Positions 9,197-18,367 of a stretch of DNA of 64,000 nt are shown one piece after another. The notes beneath the pieces are model-generated. The model did not search any database. It had not been told where the DNA came from and saw only the letters and a program-made list of their open reading frames with translations. Source of the DNA: an uncultured Dehalococcoidia bacterium (GTDB lineage Bacteria; Chloroflexota; Dehalococcoidia; Lucifugimonadales; CAJWUJ01); assembly GCA_913047625.1 (NCBI GenBank), contig CAJWUJ010000002.1, positions 66,743 through 130,742 on the forward strand, written 5' to 3'. The position numbers and the translations under genes are program-made. Numbering within the stretch: position 1 is the stretch's first letter; each line of letters opens with the position of its first letter.

Positions 9197-10375
9197 TTAA
9201 ACCTTTTTGAATATATTGACTGTGGCTACTGCTCCGGAACCGCCCAGGTTGTGAGCTAGGCCTACCGTAGCGCCGTCTACTTGATTTGAGGATGTTTCTC
9301 GAAGTTGTTGAACAATCTCATACGCCTGAGCCAATCCAGTTGCTCCCACAGGATGTCCTTTTGCTAAGAGCCCACCACTTGGATTGACTGCAATCTCGCC
9401 ATTGAGTCCGGTTGAACCTTGTTCCGTGGCGGGACCACCATTACCTTTCGGGAAAAACCCCAGGTCTTCGATAGCGACAATTTCTGCAATAGTAAAACAA
9501 TCATGAACCTCAGCGACGTCAATATCCTGAGGAGTTAAATCCGCCATTTTGTATGCTTCATTTGCTGCTCGAACAGAAGCACTAAACGAAGTAATGTCAT
9601 CGGATTCAGTAAGTGAGACAGGGCCAGAAGCATGGCCTGAGCCAATGAGTTCAATTGGATTTTGTACAAATTGATGTGCTATATCCATTGGACATAAAAT
9701 GGCAGCCGCAGCTCCGTCTGTAATAGGAGGACAGTCAAACAGCCGAATGGGTTCTGCTATAGAGCGTGACGTAATCACCTCCTCAATATTGGTGGCTTTT
9801 CGGAACATAGCTTTATCATTATTGATGCCATTTTCATGGTTTTTTACGGAGACCATTGCTACTTGTTCCCTTGTAGTTCCGTACTTCGCCATATGTGCCT
9901 GCATGATCATAGCGAAACTGCCTGGAAAGGTAAGACCCGTGCGCATTTCAAGTGTCGTGTCACCTGCTGTTGCCAGAGCTGACGTGACTGCATCTGTAGG
10001 TGAGGTGGTCATTTTTTCTACACCCACCGCCAACACAAAATTATGGAGTCCCAATGCAACAGACAGGAATGCTTGCCTGAGGGCGAGGCCTCCTGAAGCA
10101 CATGCTCCTTCCACCTTGGTTGTAGGTATTCCCGTGATGCCCAGGCGATTCGCAAGTTTTGGTGCCAAAACACCTTCGCTGGCTAAACGTTCGCCGACAT
10201 AGTTTCCCAAATATACTGCTTCAATTTCCTCACGGGCGAGATTACTGTCGCTGATTGCATCTTCGCAAGCGGAAACTGACATGCTGACTATGGTGTCATT
10301 AGTTAATTTACCAAAAGGTGTTGATCCAACCCCTATAATGGCTACTTTACGGAGTTTTGGTGAACTTTTCTTCAT
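9197..10375 (-). CDS. Thiolase-family protein (SCP-x / acetyl-CoA acetyltransferase type)
   Basis: 392 residues from the ATG at 10375, which has an AGGAAG ribosome site; an upstream in-frame start at 10417 adds 14 poorly conserved residues. Motifs: KVAIIGVGSTPFGKL; the nucleophile loop VEGACASGGLALRQA (Cys in the CASG motif); EVHDCFTIAEIVAIEDLG with the catalytic histidine; and the C-terminal NPSGGLLAKGHPVGATGLAQ. It uses the SCP-x-like layout of thiolases that lack the second cysteine loop of FadA. It probably forms a complex with the DUF35 protein encoded next and works in C-C bond cleavage or formation on branched or steroid-like acyl-CoAs; the substrate is inferred only. Confidence 0.9.
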   Translation of the reverse strand: MKKSSPKLRKVAIIGVGSTPFGKLTNDTIVSMSVSACEDAISDSNLAREEIEAVYLGNYVGERLASEGVLAPKLANRLGITGIPTTKVEGACASGGLALRQAFLSVALGLHNFVLAVGVEKMTTSPTDAVTSALATAGDTTLEMRTGLTFPGSFAMIMQAHMAKYGTTREQVAMVSVKNHENGINNDKAMFRKATNIEEVITSRSIAEPIRLFDCPPITDGAAAAILCPMDIAHQFVQNPIELIGSGHASGPVSLTESDDITSFSASVRAANEAYKMADLTPQDIDVAEVHDCFTIAEIVAIEDLGFFPKGNGGPATEQGSTGLNGEIAVNPSGGLLAKGHPVGATGLAQAYEIVQQLRETSSNQVDGATVGLAHNLGGSGAVATVNIFKKV

Positions 10376-10485
10376 GGTGCACTTCCTTTGTAGGAGCAAT
10401 GCGAGATTATGTCGCATGTGCTGGAGCCTTACTGATCTGATCGTACTAGATCTCGCCTTTTATCGTCAAATAAGAGTATCTAGCA

Positions 10486-11514
10486 TTATCTAACAAGATC
10501 AATTGGTAGTGCTGTTCTGGTATTCCCATCACGTCCTGTCATGGTTTCAGCTTTGAGCAGTGCGTTCACTATGGCTTCTTCGACAGCCTCTATAGCTCCA
10601 AGAAATACAGTGGTCATGGAGTCTTCTTTGACGGATTTCGATCCTGCAGCATTTGAAAAAGCGATGACGAAATCACCACTGCCGTGTTCCGCTGTTCCCC
10701 CAACCCGGGCTAGCCCAAAGACGGCTCTCTTGGCAACGCGCAGAAGCTGTCTGGACTCTACTGGGCAGTTAGTTCCAACCACCATCATAATAGATCCAGG
10801 TGCAGAAGGAGTCTTTGGAGGCGTGTTGGTTTTCCCGATATGTTTCGTACCTATTCGAAGTTCGCTGGGTACACCTGTATTAACCAGGACAAGAGCACCT
10901 ACTACATAAGATTCTGCATTGACAGTAATAAGCCGTGATGAGGTACCGATACCCCCTTTCCATCCCCAGCCGGTCATTCCAGTACCAGCTCCTACATTAC
11001 CTTCATCGATGTTCGGTCTTGTGGCTTGGCGAATTGCGGAAAGAACATGTTCCTTTGTCACATGTCTGCCAACCATGTCGTTTAGGTAACTATCATTGCA
11101 TTCTCCAACCACGGGGTTGAAAGAGTAGGTACCTGGATTAGTCATAGTAAGGTAGTCAATAGTACCGTCCGCTACCCGCCATGTATTGAGCGTATTAGTT
11201 AACATAATGGGAGATTCAATAACACCAAGTTCATTGACTTGGGGAAATCCTACTGATTTTCCAAAGCCGTTGATGATGTGAACCGCCCCAGTTACTTTCC
11301 GTTCAAAGATATTACCCTGATGAGGGAGTATGGCGGTGACCCCGGTGCGTACAGGCCCGGTCCCTATGTCAAGTGGTCCATCTCCGCTTATCAGTGTCAC
11401 ATGCCCAACTGAGACTTCAGGTATATCAGTAATAGAATTGTCCCGTCCTGGGGGTATATTACCGAGTGTTAGGCCGAGTTCTCTATAGCGTAAGCGCTGT
11501 GTCATGGTTGTCAT
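10486..11514 (-). CDS. P1-family N-terminal-nucleophile peptidase (DmpA/BapA-like aminopeptidase)
   Basis: 342 residues. DmpA-family motifs run the whole length: GNIPPGRDNSITDIPEVSVGH, GTGPVRTGVTAILP, INGFGKSVGFPQVNELG, EGNVGAGTGMTGWGWKGGIG and HGSGDFVIAFS. These enzymes self-cleave to give an alpha and a beta chain. By alignment from memory the scissile bond is Gly240-Ser241 (APG/SIMMVVGT), making Ser241 the nucleophile. Known members release N-terminal D- or beta-amino acids or open amide bonds (beta-aminopeptidases, nylon-oligomer hydrolase NylC). It lies 15 bp after the ThDP enzyme gene and may be co-transcribed. The substrate is not predictable. Confidence 0.9.
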   Translation of the reverse strand: MTTMTQRLRYRELGLTLGNIPPGRDNSITDIPEVSVGHVTLISGDGPLDIGTGPVRTGVTAILPHQGNIFERKVTGAVHIINGFGKSVGFPQVNELGVIESPIMLTNTLNTWRVADGTIDYLTMTNPGTYSFNPVVGECNDSYLNDMVGRHVTKEHVLSAIRQATRPNIDEGNVGAGTGMTGWGWKGGIGTSSRLITVNAESYVVGALVLVNTGVPSELRIGTKHIGKTNTPPKTPSAPGSIMMVVGTNCPVESRQLLRVAKRAVFGLARVGGTAEHGSGDFVIAFSNAAGSKSVKEDSMTTVFLGAIEAVEEAIVNALLKAETMTGRDGNTRTALPIDLVR

Positions 11515-11529
11515 TCTTTCAGTTAATAG

Positions 11530-13167
11530 CTAGGCAGTACGTGGTGTTATTCTTGCGGGAGAAGGAAGTACTGGCATTTTAACTTCAATAATTGTCGGCT
11601 GGTTATAACTGATCGCTTCGTTCAAACTTGCTTGGATAGTATCAGGAGTTGCTTTTAATCCCCTAGCACCAAATGCTTGAGCAAGTTTAACAAAATCAGG
11701 GTTGTGGAGTTCCGTCCCTATTACTCTATTACTGAATCGGATTTGCTGATCAACATTCGATGCACCGAACACATCGTCTACAAACACCATTGCAATGACG
11801 TTAATGGAGTGTTGGACTGCTGTTGCCAATTCGGAAAGGCAGTAAGCGAACCCTCCATCTCCTGAAAGACATATAACCTGCTGGTTTGGCGCAGCAAGTT
11901 TTGCGCCTAATGCGAAAGGAAATGCATATCCCAGAGTGCCGTAGTAGGATGGGGTGTGATAGCAATAGGGATGCAATGCTTTATAGTAGAGATGACTCCA
12001 ATAGCCTACATTGGTTAGTCCGGAAACGATAATGGCGTTATCATCAACTACCCTTTGGATATCTTCAATGATTTTTCCTTGCAAAGGTGCATGTTCATTT
12101 AGCCATGCATCACACTCTTCCGTAATAACCTGTCGTTCGTGTGGTGTCCATTTTTCTTGCCAATTGTGTTGATCAGTTACAGCAATTAGAGCAAGCAGGG
12201 CCTCTTTTGCATCAGCAGTGATAGCTATTTCGGCAGGATAATTTCGGCCAATAACTCCTGCATCTGCGTCAATATGAATGAGTTGCTGGGGTGGCTTAAG
12301 TGCTGTCAGTCCACGCATTTGGTCAGTGAAACGGGTTCCAATTGCTAAGATAACATCTGCTTTGGGTGTATACCAACTGGCCGGTCCATGACCAAAATAG
12401 CCTACACCTCCAAAGAGTCGGTGGTTTTCGGAGATCGCACCTTTTCCTTCAGGAGTTGTTACTACGGGGATATTCGTAGCTTCTGCAAGTTGTTGCAGCT
12501 CTTTAGAAGCTCCTGAACGAAGGATTCCTCCTCCTATCCAAATCAAAGGTTTTTTGGCTTCTGAAAGGATCTTTGCGGCTTTGGTAATTGATTCAGGTTC
12601 AGGGATCTGACGGTGGTATTGAGCAGGGGGAGACAAGGTGATGTCTTCCTCTGCAGCTAATGTGTCCGGAGGAATCTCAATAACAGTTGGTTGAGGCCTG
12701 CCTGATTTCATTTCTGTCATTGCAGTGTGAATAGCAGCTGGTATATTTTTCGGCAGGGTTACTTGGTCACACCATTTTACAATTGGCCTGATAACATCGA
12801 GTTGGTTTTCGATTTCATGAATATGGCCGAACCCTTTATCAATAACAGCAGTATCAATTTGCCCCGAGAGAGTCAGCACGGGTGATGAGCAGGCGAATGC
12901 GGTCCCAATTCCTGCAGAAGCATTTTGCAGGCCAGGTCCAGGTACCACTAGAGCTGCGGCAGTTGGGGTATTTTGTGTTCGCACATAACCGTCAGCCATA
13001 TACGCAGCTGCCTGTTCATGGCGAGTGGTGATGAGACGGATGTCTTCCTGACCGTGAAATGCATCATACAGTTGCATGATCTGAACTCCCGGCAGGCCGA
13101 AAACGCACTCAATACCTTCTCTTTGTAAACTCGATACAACAGCTTCCGCGCCACGCATTTTAACCAT
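11530..13167 (-). CDS. ThDP-dependent enzyme, acetolactate synthase/benzoylformate decarboxylase-like
   Basis: About 545 residues with the three-domain ThDP layout. The N-terminal Pyr domain has GLPGVQIMQLYDAF and RHEQAAAYMADGYVR with the activating glutamate. The central domain has PLIWIGGGILRSGASKELQQL. The C-terminal PP domain has LSGDGGFAYCLSELATAVQHS followed by MVFVDDVFG. The usual asparagine pair of the Mg-ThDP motif is DD here, as in some decarboxylases of the family. There is no regulatory ACT subunit gene nearby, so it is probably a catabolic 2-oxo-acid decarboxylase/ligase rather than the valine-pathway synthase. The ATG at 13167 has an AGGA site; an ATG-less extension to 13206 is unlikely. 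Confidence 0.87.
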   Translation of the reverse strand: MVKMRGAEAVVSSLQREGIECVFGLPGVQIMQLYDAFHGQEDIRLITTRHEQAAAYMADGYVRTQNTPTAAALVVPGPGLQNASAGIGTAFACSSPVLTLSGQIDTAVIDKGFGHIHEIENQLDVIRPIVKWCDQVTLPKNIPAAIHTAMTEMKSGRPQPTVIEIPPDTLAAEEDITLSPPAQYHRQIPEPESITKAAKILSEAKKPLIWIGGGILRSGASKELQQLAEATNIPVVTTPEGKGAISENHRLFGGVGYFGHGPASWYTPKADVILAIGTRFTDQMRGLTALKPPQQLIHIDADAGVIGRNYPAEIAITADAKEALLALIAVTDQHNWQEKWTPHERQVITEECDAWLNEHAPLQGKIIEDIQRVVDDNAIIVSGLTNVGYWSHLYYKALHPYCYHTPSYYGTLGYAFPFALGAKLAAPNQQVICLSGDGGFAYCLSELATAVQHSINVIAMVFVDDVFGASNVDQQIRFSNRVIGTELHNPDFVKLAQAFGARGLKATPDTIQASLNEAISYNQPTIIEVKMPVLPSPARITPRTA

Positions 13168-13272
13168 GTTCAAATCCTGTCTTCCATAGCTCAGTAAAAA
13201 CAGCATATCTGTAAACGGTTGACAATGCTAGAGGGTAATTCTAGGTTGGTCACACTTGAGTCTGCTTTTACT

Positions 13273-13294
13273 TAGTAGTATCTTGGCACTACTA
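13273..13294. promoter_or_regulatory. Inverted repeat in divergent intergenic region
   Basis: TAGTAGT (13273-13279) and ACTACTA (13288-13294) form a perfect 7-bp inverted repeat around an 8-base spacer, between the ThDP enzyme gene (-) and the SDR gene (+). A TTGACA hexamer lies at 13219-13224 with TAGGTT 17 bp after it. This could be an operator for either gene; nothing else supports it. Confidence 0.3.
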
Positions 13295-13369
13295 GTGATG
13301 AACAGGTCAACCTGCATGTATCTCTAGTGAAACTATGAACATCGCATTAAGGACAGAGAGGAATATATT

Positions 13370-14302
13370 ATGGCAATTATGGTAACTGGTGGAACAGGAT
13401 TTATTGGCAGCCGAATTGTACGGAATTTATTGGAAAAAGGTGAAACAGTCGTCTCTTTTGATATTAAACCTGCTGGACCAGCTACAGGTTCTGAAAAGCT
13501 GATCGAATACCAGGGCGACGTGATGCATATGCCTCATCTTATGGAGGCTGTTGAGAACAACAACGTTACGAAAGTTATTCATACGGCAGCCTTGCTTCCA
13601 CCAGGAACAGAAGATCATCCTCAGCATGGGATGCTTGTGAACATCCATGGCACGAATAATATATTTGAACTGGCTCGATGGAAGAACCTCGAACGGGTTG
13701 TGTATGCGAGTTCCATAGCCTGCTATGGGGTTCAAGAAAATTTTGGCGATAGGAAAGTGACCGAAAGGGATGTTGGATATCCTGCGAACGTATACGGGCT
13801 CACTAAATTAGCGAACGATTTTTCCGCAGCACAGTATATTAAGAAATTCAATCTTGATTTGCGAGGTGTGCAAATCTGTACTGTTTTTGGGTATGGAAGG
13901 GTACGGGGTATGACTGGACTGATCGGAGGTTTGTTGATGACAAACCCTGCAATAGGCCAGTCCGTTGAAATACCCGCTGATCCCTCTGAGGCATCTCCAA
14001 TGATTTATGTGGACGACGTAGCGGAGATTTTTGTGCGGTTATTGTTTAGCAAGGAATTAAAGCATTACCGTTATCTGAGCGGGGGCCATTTAGCGACTCT
14101 GGGTGAAATGGCTGATATTGTAAAAGAGTATCTGCCAGATGCGGACATAACTCTTGGCACAGGAAAAGTTCCACATATTTATCTAGTTGATAACAGTAAT
14201 TTAGTTGCCGATATTGGTTATGAACTCGCTCCAATGAAAGAATGTATTTTGGCTCATATTAACGAGGCACGAGAGTCAGTGGGGCTTGGTGCTATTAGCT
14301 GA
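13370..14302 (+). CDS. NAD(P)-dependent extended SDR epimerase/dehydratase
   Basis: 310 residues. The Rossmann dinucleotide motif VTGGTGFIGSRI is at the N terminus, VIHTAALLPPG at beta-4, the catalytic serine region VYASSIACYG, and the YGLTK catalytic Tyr-x-x-x-Lys at about residue 143. The layout is that of UDP-sugar epimerases and related dehydratases, but many such proteins in this lineage act on small organic substrates. GAGG lies about 10 bases before the ATG. The gene is divergent from the ThDP enzyme gene. Confidence 0.88.
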   Translation: MAIMVTGGTGFIGSRIVRNLLEKGETVVSFDIKPAGPATGSEKLIEYQGDVMHMPHLMEAVENNNVTKVIHTAALLPPGTEDHPQHGMLVNIHGTNNIFELARWKNLERVVYASSIACYGVQENFGDRKVTERDVGYPANVYGLTKLANDFSAAQYIKKFNLDLRGVQICTVFGYGRVRGMTGLIGGLLMTNPAIGQSVEIPADPSEASPMIYVDDVAEIFVRLLFSKELKHYRYLSGGHLATLGEMADIVKEYLPDADITLGTGKVPHIYLVDNSNLVADIGYELAPMKECILAHINEARESVGLGAIS

Positions 14303-14421
14303 TATGGTTTCGACTGCCAGGGATTTATCTTATATCTTCTCCCAAATAGTCAGTGGTATAATTTCTAGGAATGCAAATTCTGAATTGCTACTACCTATAA
14401 TCACGAATTGTGGAGGTAGTC

Positions 14422-15240
14422 ATGCTCTTAAGAAAGAGTAGACTTTCTTTAGGCCTTCTTGTTATTGGGCTCATTTCAACTGCCTGCAGTTCTGGTAGTG
14501 TTTCCGAAACGGTACCAATTCGGGAACCCTCAGCTATTTCTACTCCTACCCCTGCTCCATTATTGGATGATAAAGAGACACTAGCTACAGCTATTCCGGT
14601 TGTTACACCCGAGAAAGCACCTTCATCTGCAGTCGCAACGCCTACTCTGGAGCCAGTACTTGCACCGGAGAAGGATGCAGATACTGCTCCTATCGATGTT
14701 TTGCCAACTATTGAGCCTGAACCGCTATGGTTAATCATGGTGTATCCAGAAAGTGGAGATGAAATTGCGGAACAGGAAGCAGTCCAAGTATCTGGATTTA
14801 CCGACTCATCTAATGTAATGACTGTTCAGGATATAACCGTTGATGTGAATGAGGACGGACGTTTTACGCATGACGTTGTTATTGATACTGACGAGGACCT
14901 GTTCGTTATCACGCTAACAGCTTCGGATATTTACGGACAGGAAGTCAGTGATACGCTTACGCTGTACCGTGCTGTAAGCAGGAATTCTCTACCACTCTCT
15001 ATTACCTATCCGAAAGATGGGGCACTACTGACGAAAAACGTGGTGACACTCGTAGGGGCTACACGGCCTGATGCAATTATTGCCGTCTTAGGAGAAATTA
15101 TCGAGGTAAACCCGCTGGGAATTTTTTCTGTTGAGATAACACTTGAAGAAGGACCTAATTTGTTGGAAGTAGTTGCAACAGATTTGTTGGGGGATCAAAC
15201 GTTCGCTATGCCAGTAGTATTTTATGAGAAAGAGGACTGA
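14422..15240 (+). CDS. Lipoprotein with Pro/Thr linker and two Ig-like (glucodextranase-B type) domains
   Basis: 272 residues from the ATG at 14422, fixed by GGAGGT at 14412-14417. The signal ends in LISTAC with lipid-carrying Cys22. A low-complexity Thr/Pro/Ala-rich stretch (about 30-105) follows, then two similar beta-sandwich repeats. The first contains IMVYPESGDEIAEQEAVQVSG, the second ITYPKDGALLTKNVVTLVGA; both end in a motif like LLEVVATDLLGD. Such Ig-like modules (glucodextranase B / Big type) occur in cell-surface proteins. It probably sits on the membrane face as an adhesive or structural lipoprotein. It directly precedes another exported protein. Confidence 0.75.
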   Translation: MLLRKSRLSLGLLVIGLISTACSSGSVSETVPIREPSAISTPTPAPLLDDKETLATAIPVVTPEKAPSSAVATPTLEPVLAPEKDADTAPIDVLPTIEPEPLWLIMVYPESGDEIAEQEAVQVSGFTDSSNVMTVQDITVDVNEDGRFTHDVVIDTDEDLFVITLTASDIYGQEVSDTLTLYRAVSRNSLPLSITYPKDGALLTKNVVTLVGATRPDAIIAVLGEIIEVNPLGIFSVEITLEEGPNLLEVVATDLLGDQTFAMPVVFYEKED

Positions 15241-15323
15241 TTATAGCAAGCAATGTTGTTAATGTAGGTTTGCAAATTGAAGAAACACCTTTAGGAAACG
15301 GTGTAACAAGTGAGGTAGGTATC

Positions 15324-17648
15324 ATGAGCAGCAGATATACCAGAATAAGGGCAGCCAGTCTTATGGCGATAGGATGCTTTTTATTAAGTATTAGTGTAGC
15401 GGTTGCAGCAGATACCCCTGCTGATGGAGATAAGAGTTCGTTTTCTGGTGTTGTTGCTAGCTACGATAAAGCCTCTGGACAAGTCACTATCGAGTACGGC
15501 CGCGGGGACGAAAAAGAGACGGTGATTATTCAGATTGGTGCCGAAACAAAGATGCTTGGCCAGGATCTGACAGATGGCTCAGTTGTTACTATGCGGGGAG
15601 AATTTGAAAAAGGAACATGGCAAGCCACAGTAGGTGTAGTAAAGCCGAATAAGCCACAGTTTGATACCACTGTTGGTACTGCAGTTGGTGTCTCCGGTGA
15701 TGTATTAACGGTGCTTGATAAAGACGGAAAGAAACAGGAGTACAATGTTCCTAGCGGTACGTCAATCCAGGCAGGACAACTGTTGATAGGTGTTGTAAGT
15801 AGAGATGGATATGACCACAACGATCAACTTAAGGGCCCTAGGATTACCAAGCGACTAGAGCAGGACTCAGCTGCGAAAGATGCTCCGAAAACTGCCAGTG
15901 GTTCAACAGCAACCAAGCAACTATCGGGATTTACCACAGCATCAGCTATTGAAAAGCGCCTCAAGAAGGCTATCGATTCTGAAGAACTGGATAAGGCGAT
16001 TGCCAAGGGATCTAGGCCTGTTAGACAGCCGGGCGAATACCAAGGAGCAGGGCGAGTATTGAATTCCCCAAAGTATAAGCGTGCTGCTGAGGTGGTTTGT
16101 GGAGCTTCAACTAGCGCGGAGCAGGCAGCTGATAGTGATACTCCTGCGCTGTGTTTAGAAGATGGGGAGATTCACAAAAGGATTAGTGAAATTGACAAGC
16201 AGATTCTACTCGATGAAGAAAAACTGAAGGTAAAAGCTCAAGGATTGGGTTCGGCCCATGATCCAAGTTGGCTCGAATGCAGAACACAGGATAAACAGGG
16301 ACTTGATTCTGACGATGAAGCATGCTGGGTAGCACAGGAGCAGCAGGCTGGTGAGTACAAAGATGCTGCATCAAAACTCGAAATATTGAGGGAGAAAAAA
16401 GAGCAATATATACAGGAACAGGTGTTGCGTAATAAAGATGCCGCTAAGAACTTGAACGATCAGGACAAGAGGGATGAATCCAAGAAGAGAGTTCTTGATA
16501 GCACGACTGATGCCTTCAAACGATTTACGGAGATGAAAGCATCCATGCTGGATAAGGCAGCTGAAACAAAAGAGCAGGTTGGAAGTAATTTCAAAGCTTT
16601 AGTCAAGTCACGTGCATCAGATGCCTTAAAGCAAAAGAAAGACTTTGAGGAGGTTGCAAAAGGACTAGCGGAAAAACAGGATAGAGAAAAAGTAAAGCGC
16701 GTTGCGTCTCAAGAGCAGATACAGAAAGATGGTTTGGTTTTAGAACAGGATCTAGCGAAAGCCAGAGAGCGCAAATATCAGGCAAGGGAAGAGAGAAACT
16801 TGGCTGACCAGAAACTAGCAGAGCAGAAGCGGATGGTTGGTGGTATGGATGATGCCAAAACCAAGTTAAAAGCCCTGCAGGAGAAAGATCCGAAGGCATT
16901 TGCTAAGTTACAGCGAGACTTTCCAACCCAAAATAAGGATGGAATTAACCTTCTTGCTCTAGTCAGAAATTCATTTGAGAAGTACGGAACTATGGATCTG
17001 GGAAAAATGATCTCAGGAGACGCTCCTTTATCATTAGAGAAGCGTGATGAGCAAAAGGCACGAGAGATTAAGGCTGTTCGAGAGAAAAACGACTCTTCTG
17101 CCAAGGCTCGTGAAGTACAGAGTAAAGAAAAAGAGATAGAAAAACAAAAGAAACCAGCCGTCAAGGCACAAGCTCTGCAAAAAATACCTTTGGATAAACT
17201 AAAGAGCCTTGGAATAGGAGGAAAGAAGCTGACCCGTATTAAGAACGATTTTGAAAAAACTGTCATTGCATCCACAGAGCGTATTAATAAGCAAAAAGAA
17301 GAAAAGCGGGTACTTCAGGATTCTACGAGGAAACAGTACGCAGAGGTTCGATCAAAAGCCGACTTTGATCAGACAAAGAAAACCATTGTAGCAGCGGAAA
17401 AAGAGAGAACATTATCAAGAAATAAGCAAAAATCTGATCCGTCGAAGGATTCAGCAGATCAGCGTTCTCCTGTAACCAAGCCGAAGGTAAAGCCTGATCC
17501 GTCGAAGGATTCAGCAGATCAGCGTTCTCCTGTAACCAAGGAAACTCCTTCAAAGACACGGGCTACGTCAGATGTTAATAACGCGAAAACAGGCGGTCAA
17601 AGTAATCCACCGGCGAAACAGGAACCGCCATCACGAGGGAAAAAGTAA
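15324..17648 (+). CDS. Secreted protein with DUF5666-like N-terminal domain and long charged coiled coil
   Basis: About 774 residues from the ATG at 15324 (GAGGT site); an upstream start at 15270 adds 18 residues before the signal. A Sec signal peptide ends near AVA/ADTPAD. Residues 30-150 hold two short beta-rich repeats (FSGVVASYDKASGQVTIEY, VVTMRGEFEKGTWQATVG, AVGVSGDVLTVLDKDGKKQEY) of the DUF5666/OB-like type. Residues 200-740 are Lys/Glu/Gln-rich helices with heptad character. Four cysteines occur around 250-335. The C terminus contains the duplicated DPSKDSADQRSPVTK segment and a Pro/Lys-rich tail. No membrane anchor is visible after the signal. A role in the cell envelope is plausible; the specific function is unknown. 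Confidence 0.72.
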   Translation: MSSRYTRIRAASLMAIGCFLLSISVAVAADTPADGDKSSFSGVVASYDKASGQVTIEYGRGDEKETVIIQIGAETKMLGQDLTDGSVVTMRGEFEKGTWQATVGVVKPNKPQFDTTVGTAVGVSGDVLTVLDKDGKKQEYNVPSGTSIQAGQLLIGVVSRDGYDHNDQLKGPRITKRLEQDSAAKDAPKTASGSTATKQLSGFTTASAIEKRLKKAIDSEELDKAIAKGSRPVRQPGEYQGAGRVLNSPKYKRAAEVVCGASTSAEQAADSDTPALCLEDGEIHKRISEIDKQILLDEEKLKVKAQGLGSAHDPSWLECRTQDKQGLDSDDEACWVAQEQQAGEYKDAASKLEILREKKEQYIQEQVLRNKDAAKNLNDQDKRDESKKRVLDSTTDAFKRFTEMKASMLDKAAETKEQVGSNFKALVKSRASDALKQKKDFEEVAKGLAEKQDREKVKRVASQEQIQKDGLVLEQDLAKARERKYQAREERNLADQKLAEQKRMVGGMDDAKTKLKALQEKDPKAFAKLQRDFPTQNKDGINLLALVRNSFEKYGTMDLGKMISGDAPLSLEKRDEQKAREIKAVREKNDSSAKAREVQSKEKEIEKQKKPAVKAQALQKIPLDKLKSLGIGGKKLTRIKNDFEKTVIASTERINKQKEEKRVLQDSTRKQYAEVRSKADFDQTKKTIVAAEKERTLSRNKQKSDPSKDSADQRSPVTKPKVKPDPSKDSADQRSPVTKETPSKTRATSDVNNAKTGGQSNPPAKQEPPSRGKK
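17434..17540 (+). repeat. Two identical 47-bp direct repeats inside the coiled-coil protein gene
   Basis: Bases 17434-17480 and 17494-17540 are identical and start exactly 60 bp apart, so the reading frame is kept and DPSKDSADQRSPVTK appears twice. The lack of any synonymous difference implies a recent duplication. Confidence 0.95.
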
Positions 17649-17680
17649 AACAGGATAATAGCTTTGTTGGTGTAATATTG

Positions 17681-18127
17681 CTAACTTGGTGCAGGGGTTT
17701 TTATATGAGTAGGTGACTGATTTGCCTGAAAGACGGCAAATGTTCCCTGTCCTATTGCAATCTCATTGCCGTGCTTATCACTGACAGTAACAGTGCCTGT
17801 AATCAGCATATCATCTTCTCTGCGTATAATTGAATTACTTATGAGATGTGAGGCAGAAGTCTGTTCGAGCTGGATGATCTGGATTTCAAGGGTTGCAGAC
17901 TCTTCCCCTTTTCCCATTACTGTCCTAGCACCTATCCCTATTGTAGTATCTGCCAAAGCCACAATAGCACCGTAGGAGACTTTATCGTCAATTTCTTTAT
18001 GGATTTTGCCTACGGGCATCTCCAAGACAGCATGACCAGTCTTAGCCTCAACTACGGAAATCGATAGGTGTTTGGCAAATGGGCCGGAAATAGCTTTGGA
18101 TATAAGATGTGCACTTTCTGGATTCAT
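17681..18127 (-). CDS. PaaI-like hotdog-fold thioesterase
   Basis: 148 residues. The hotdog-domain pattern is visible: HLSISVVEAKTGHAVLEMPV, then DDKVSYGAIVALADTTIGIGA on the central helix, ATLEIQIIQLEQT, and LITGTVTVSDKHGNEIAIGQGTFAVF. It is the single-domain size of PaaI/YdiI-type acyl-CoA thioesterases. The usual HxGxxxxLAD sequence is altered (SYGAIVALADT), so the Asn/His used by PaaI is not obvious. It lies 11 bp after a small membrane protein gene and in the same strand run as two CoA-transferase genes. Confidence 0.78.
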   Translation of the reverse strand: MNPESAHLISKAISGPFAKHLSISVVEAKTGHAVLEMPVGKIHKEIDDKVSYGAIVALADTTIGIGARTVMGKGEESATLEIQIIQLEQTSASHLISNSIIRREDDMLITGTVTVSDKHGNEIAIGQGTFAVFQANQSPTHIKTPAPS

Positions 18128-18137
18128 AATTGAGTGG

Positions 18138-18323
18138 TCACTTTATTCTTTTTAAATTCCAAACGCTTATACCAGCAGAGTAAGCTATAACAAAACCTAT
18201 GACAGATGACATGCCAACGCCTAACTGCCCAACAGTAACGCCAATAATAATACCAGTGATAACACCCAGCATTGTCCCAATAACAATCCCTTGAAAAATT
18301 GCAGTTTGTCTCTTGTCGTCCAT
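18138..18323 (-). CDS. Small two-helix membrane protein
   Basis: 61 residues: a short charged N terminus (MDDKRQTAIFQG), two hydrophobic helices rich in Gly (IVIGTMLGVITGIIIGVTVG and MSSVIGFVIAYSAGISVW), and a basic end. The Gly zipper-like spacing suits tight helix packing. It lies between the CoA-transferase pair and the thioesterase on the same strand. No family is recognised. Confidence 0.5.
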   Translation of the reverse strand: MDDKRQTAIFQGIVIGTMLGVITGIIIGVTVGQLGVGMSSVIGFVIAYSAGISVWNLKRIK

Positions 18324-18367
18324 TCAGTACTACATCCCTTCGATCCAACAGTCTTTTGAAATTTTAT

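Noticed and set aside
9699..10202. 167-codon forward frame
   Set aside because: Antisense to the thiolase gene, with no ribosome site and a composition typical of a shadow frame.
18124..18348. 74-codon frame rich in Tyr/Trp/Cys/Arg overlapping the small membrane protein
   Set aside because: It is the shifted frame of the Gly-rich two-helix protein at 18138-18323, which has a better composition and start.
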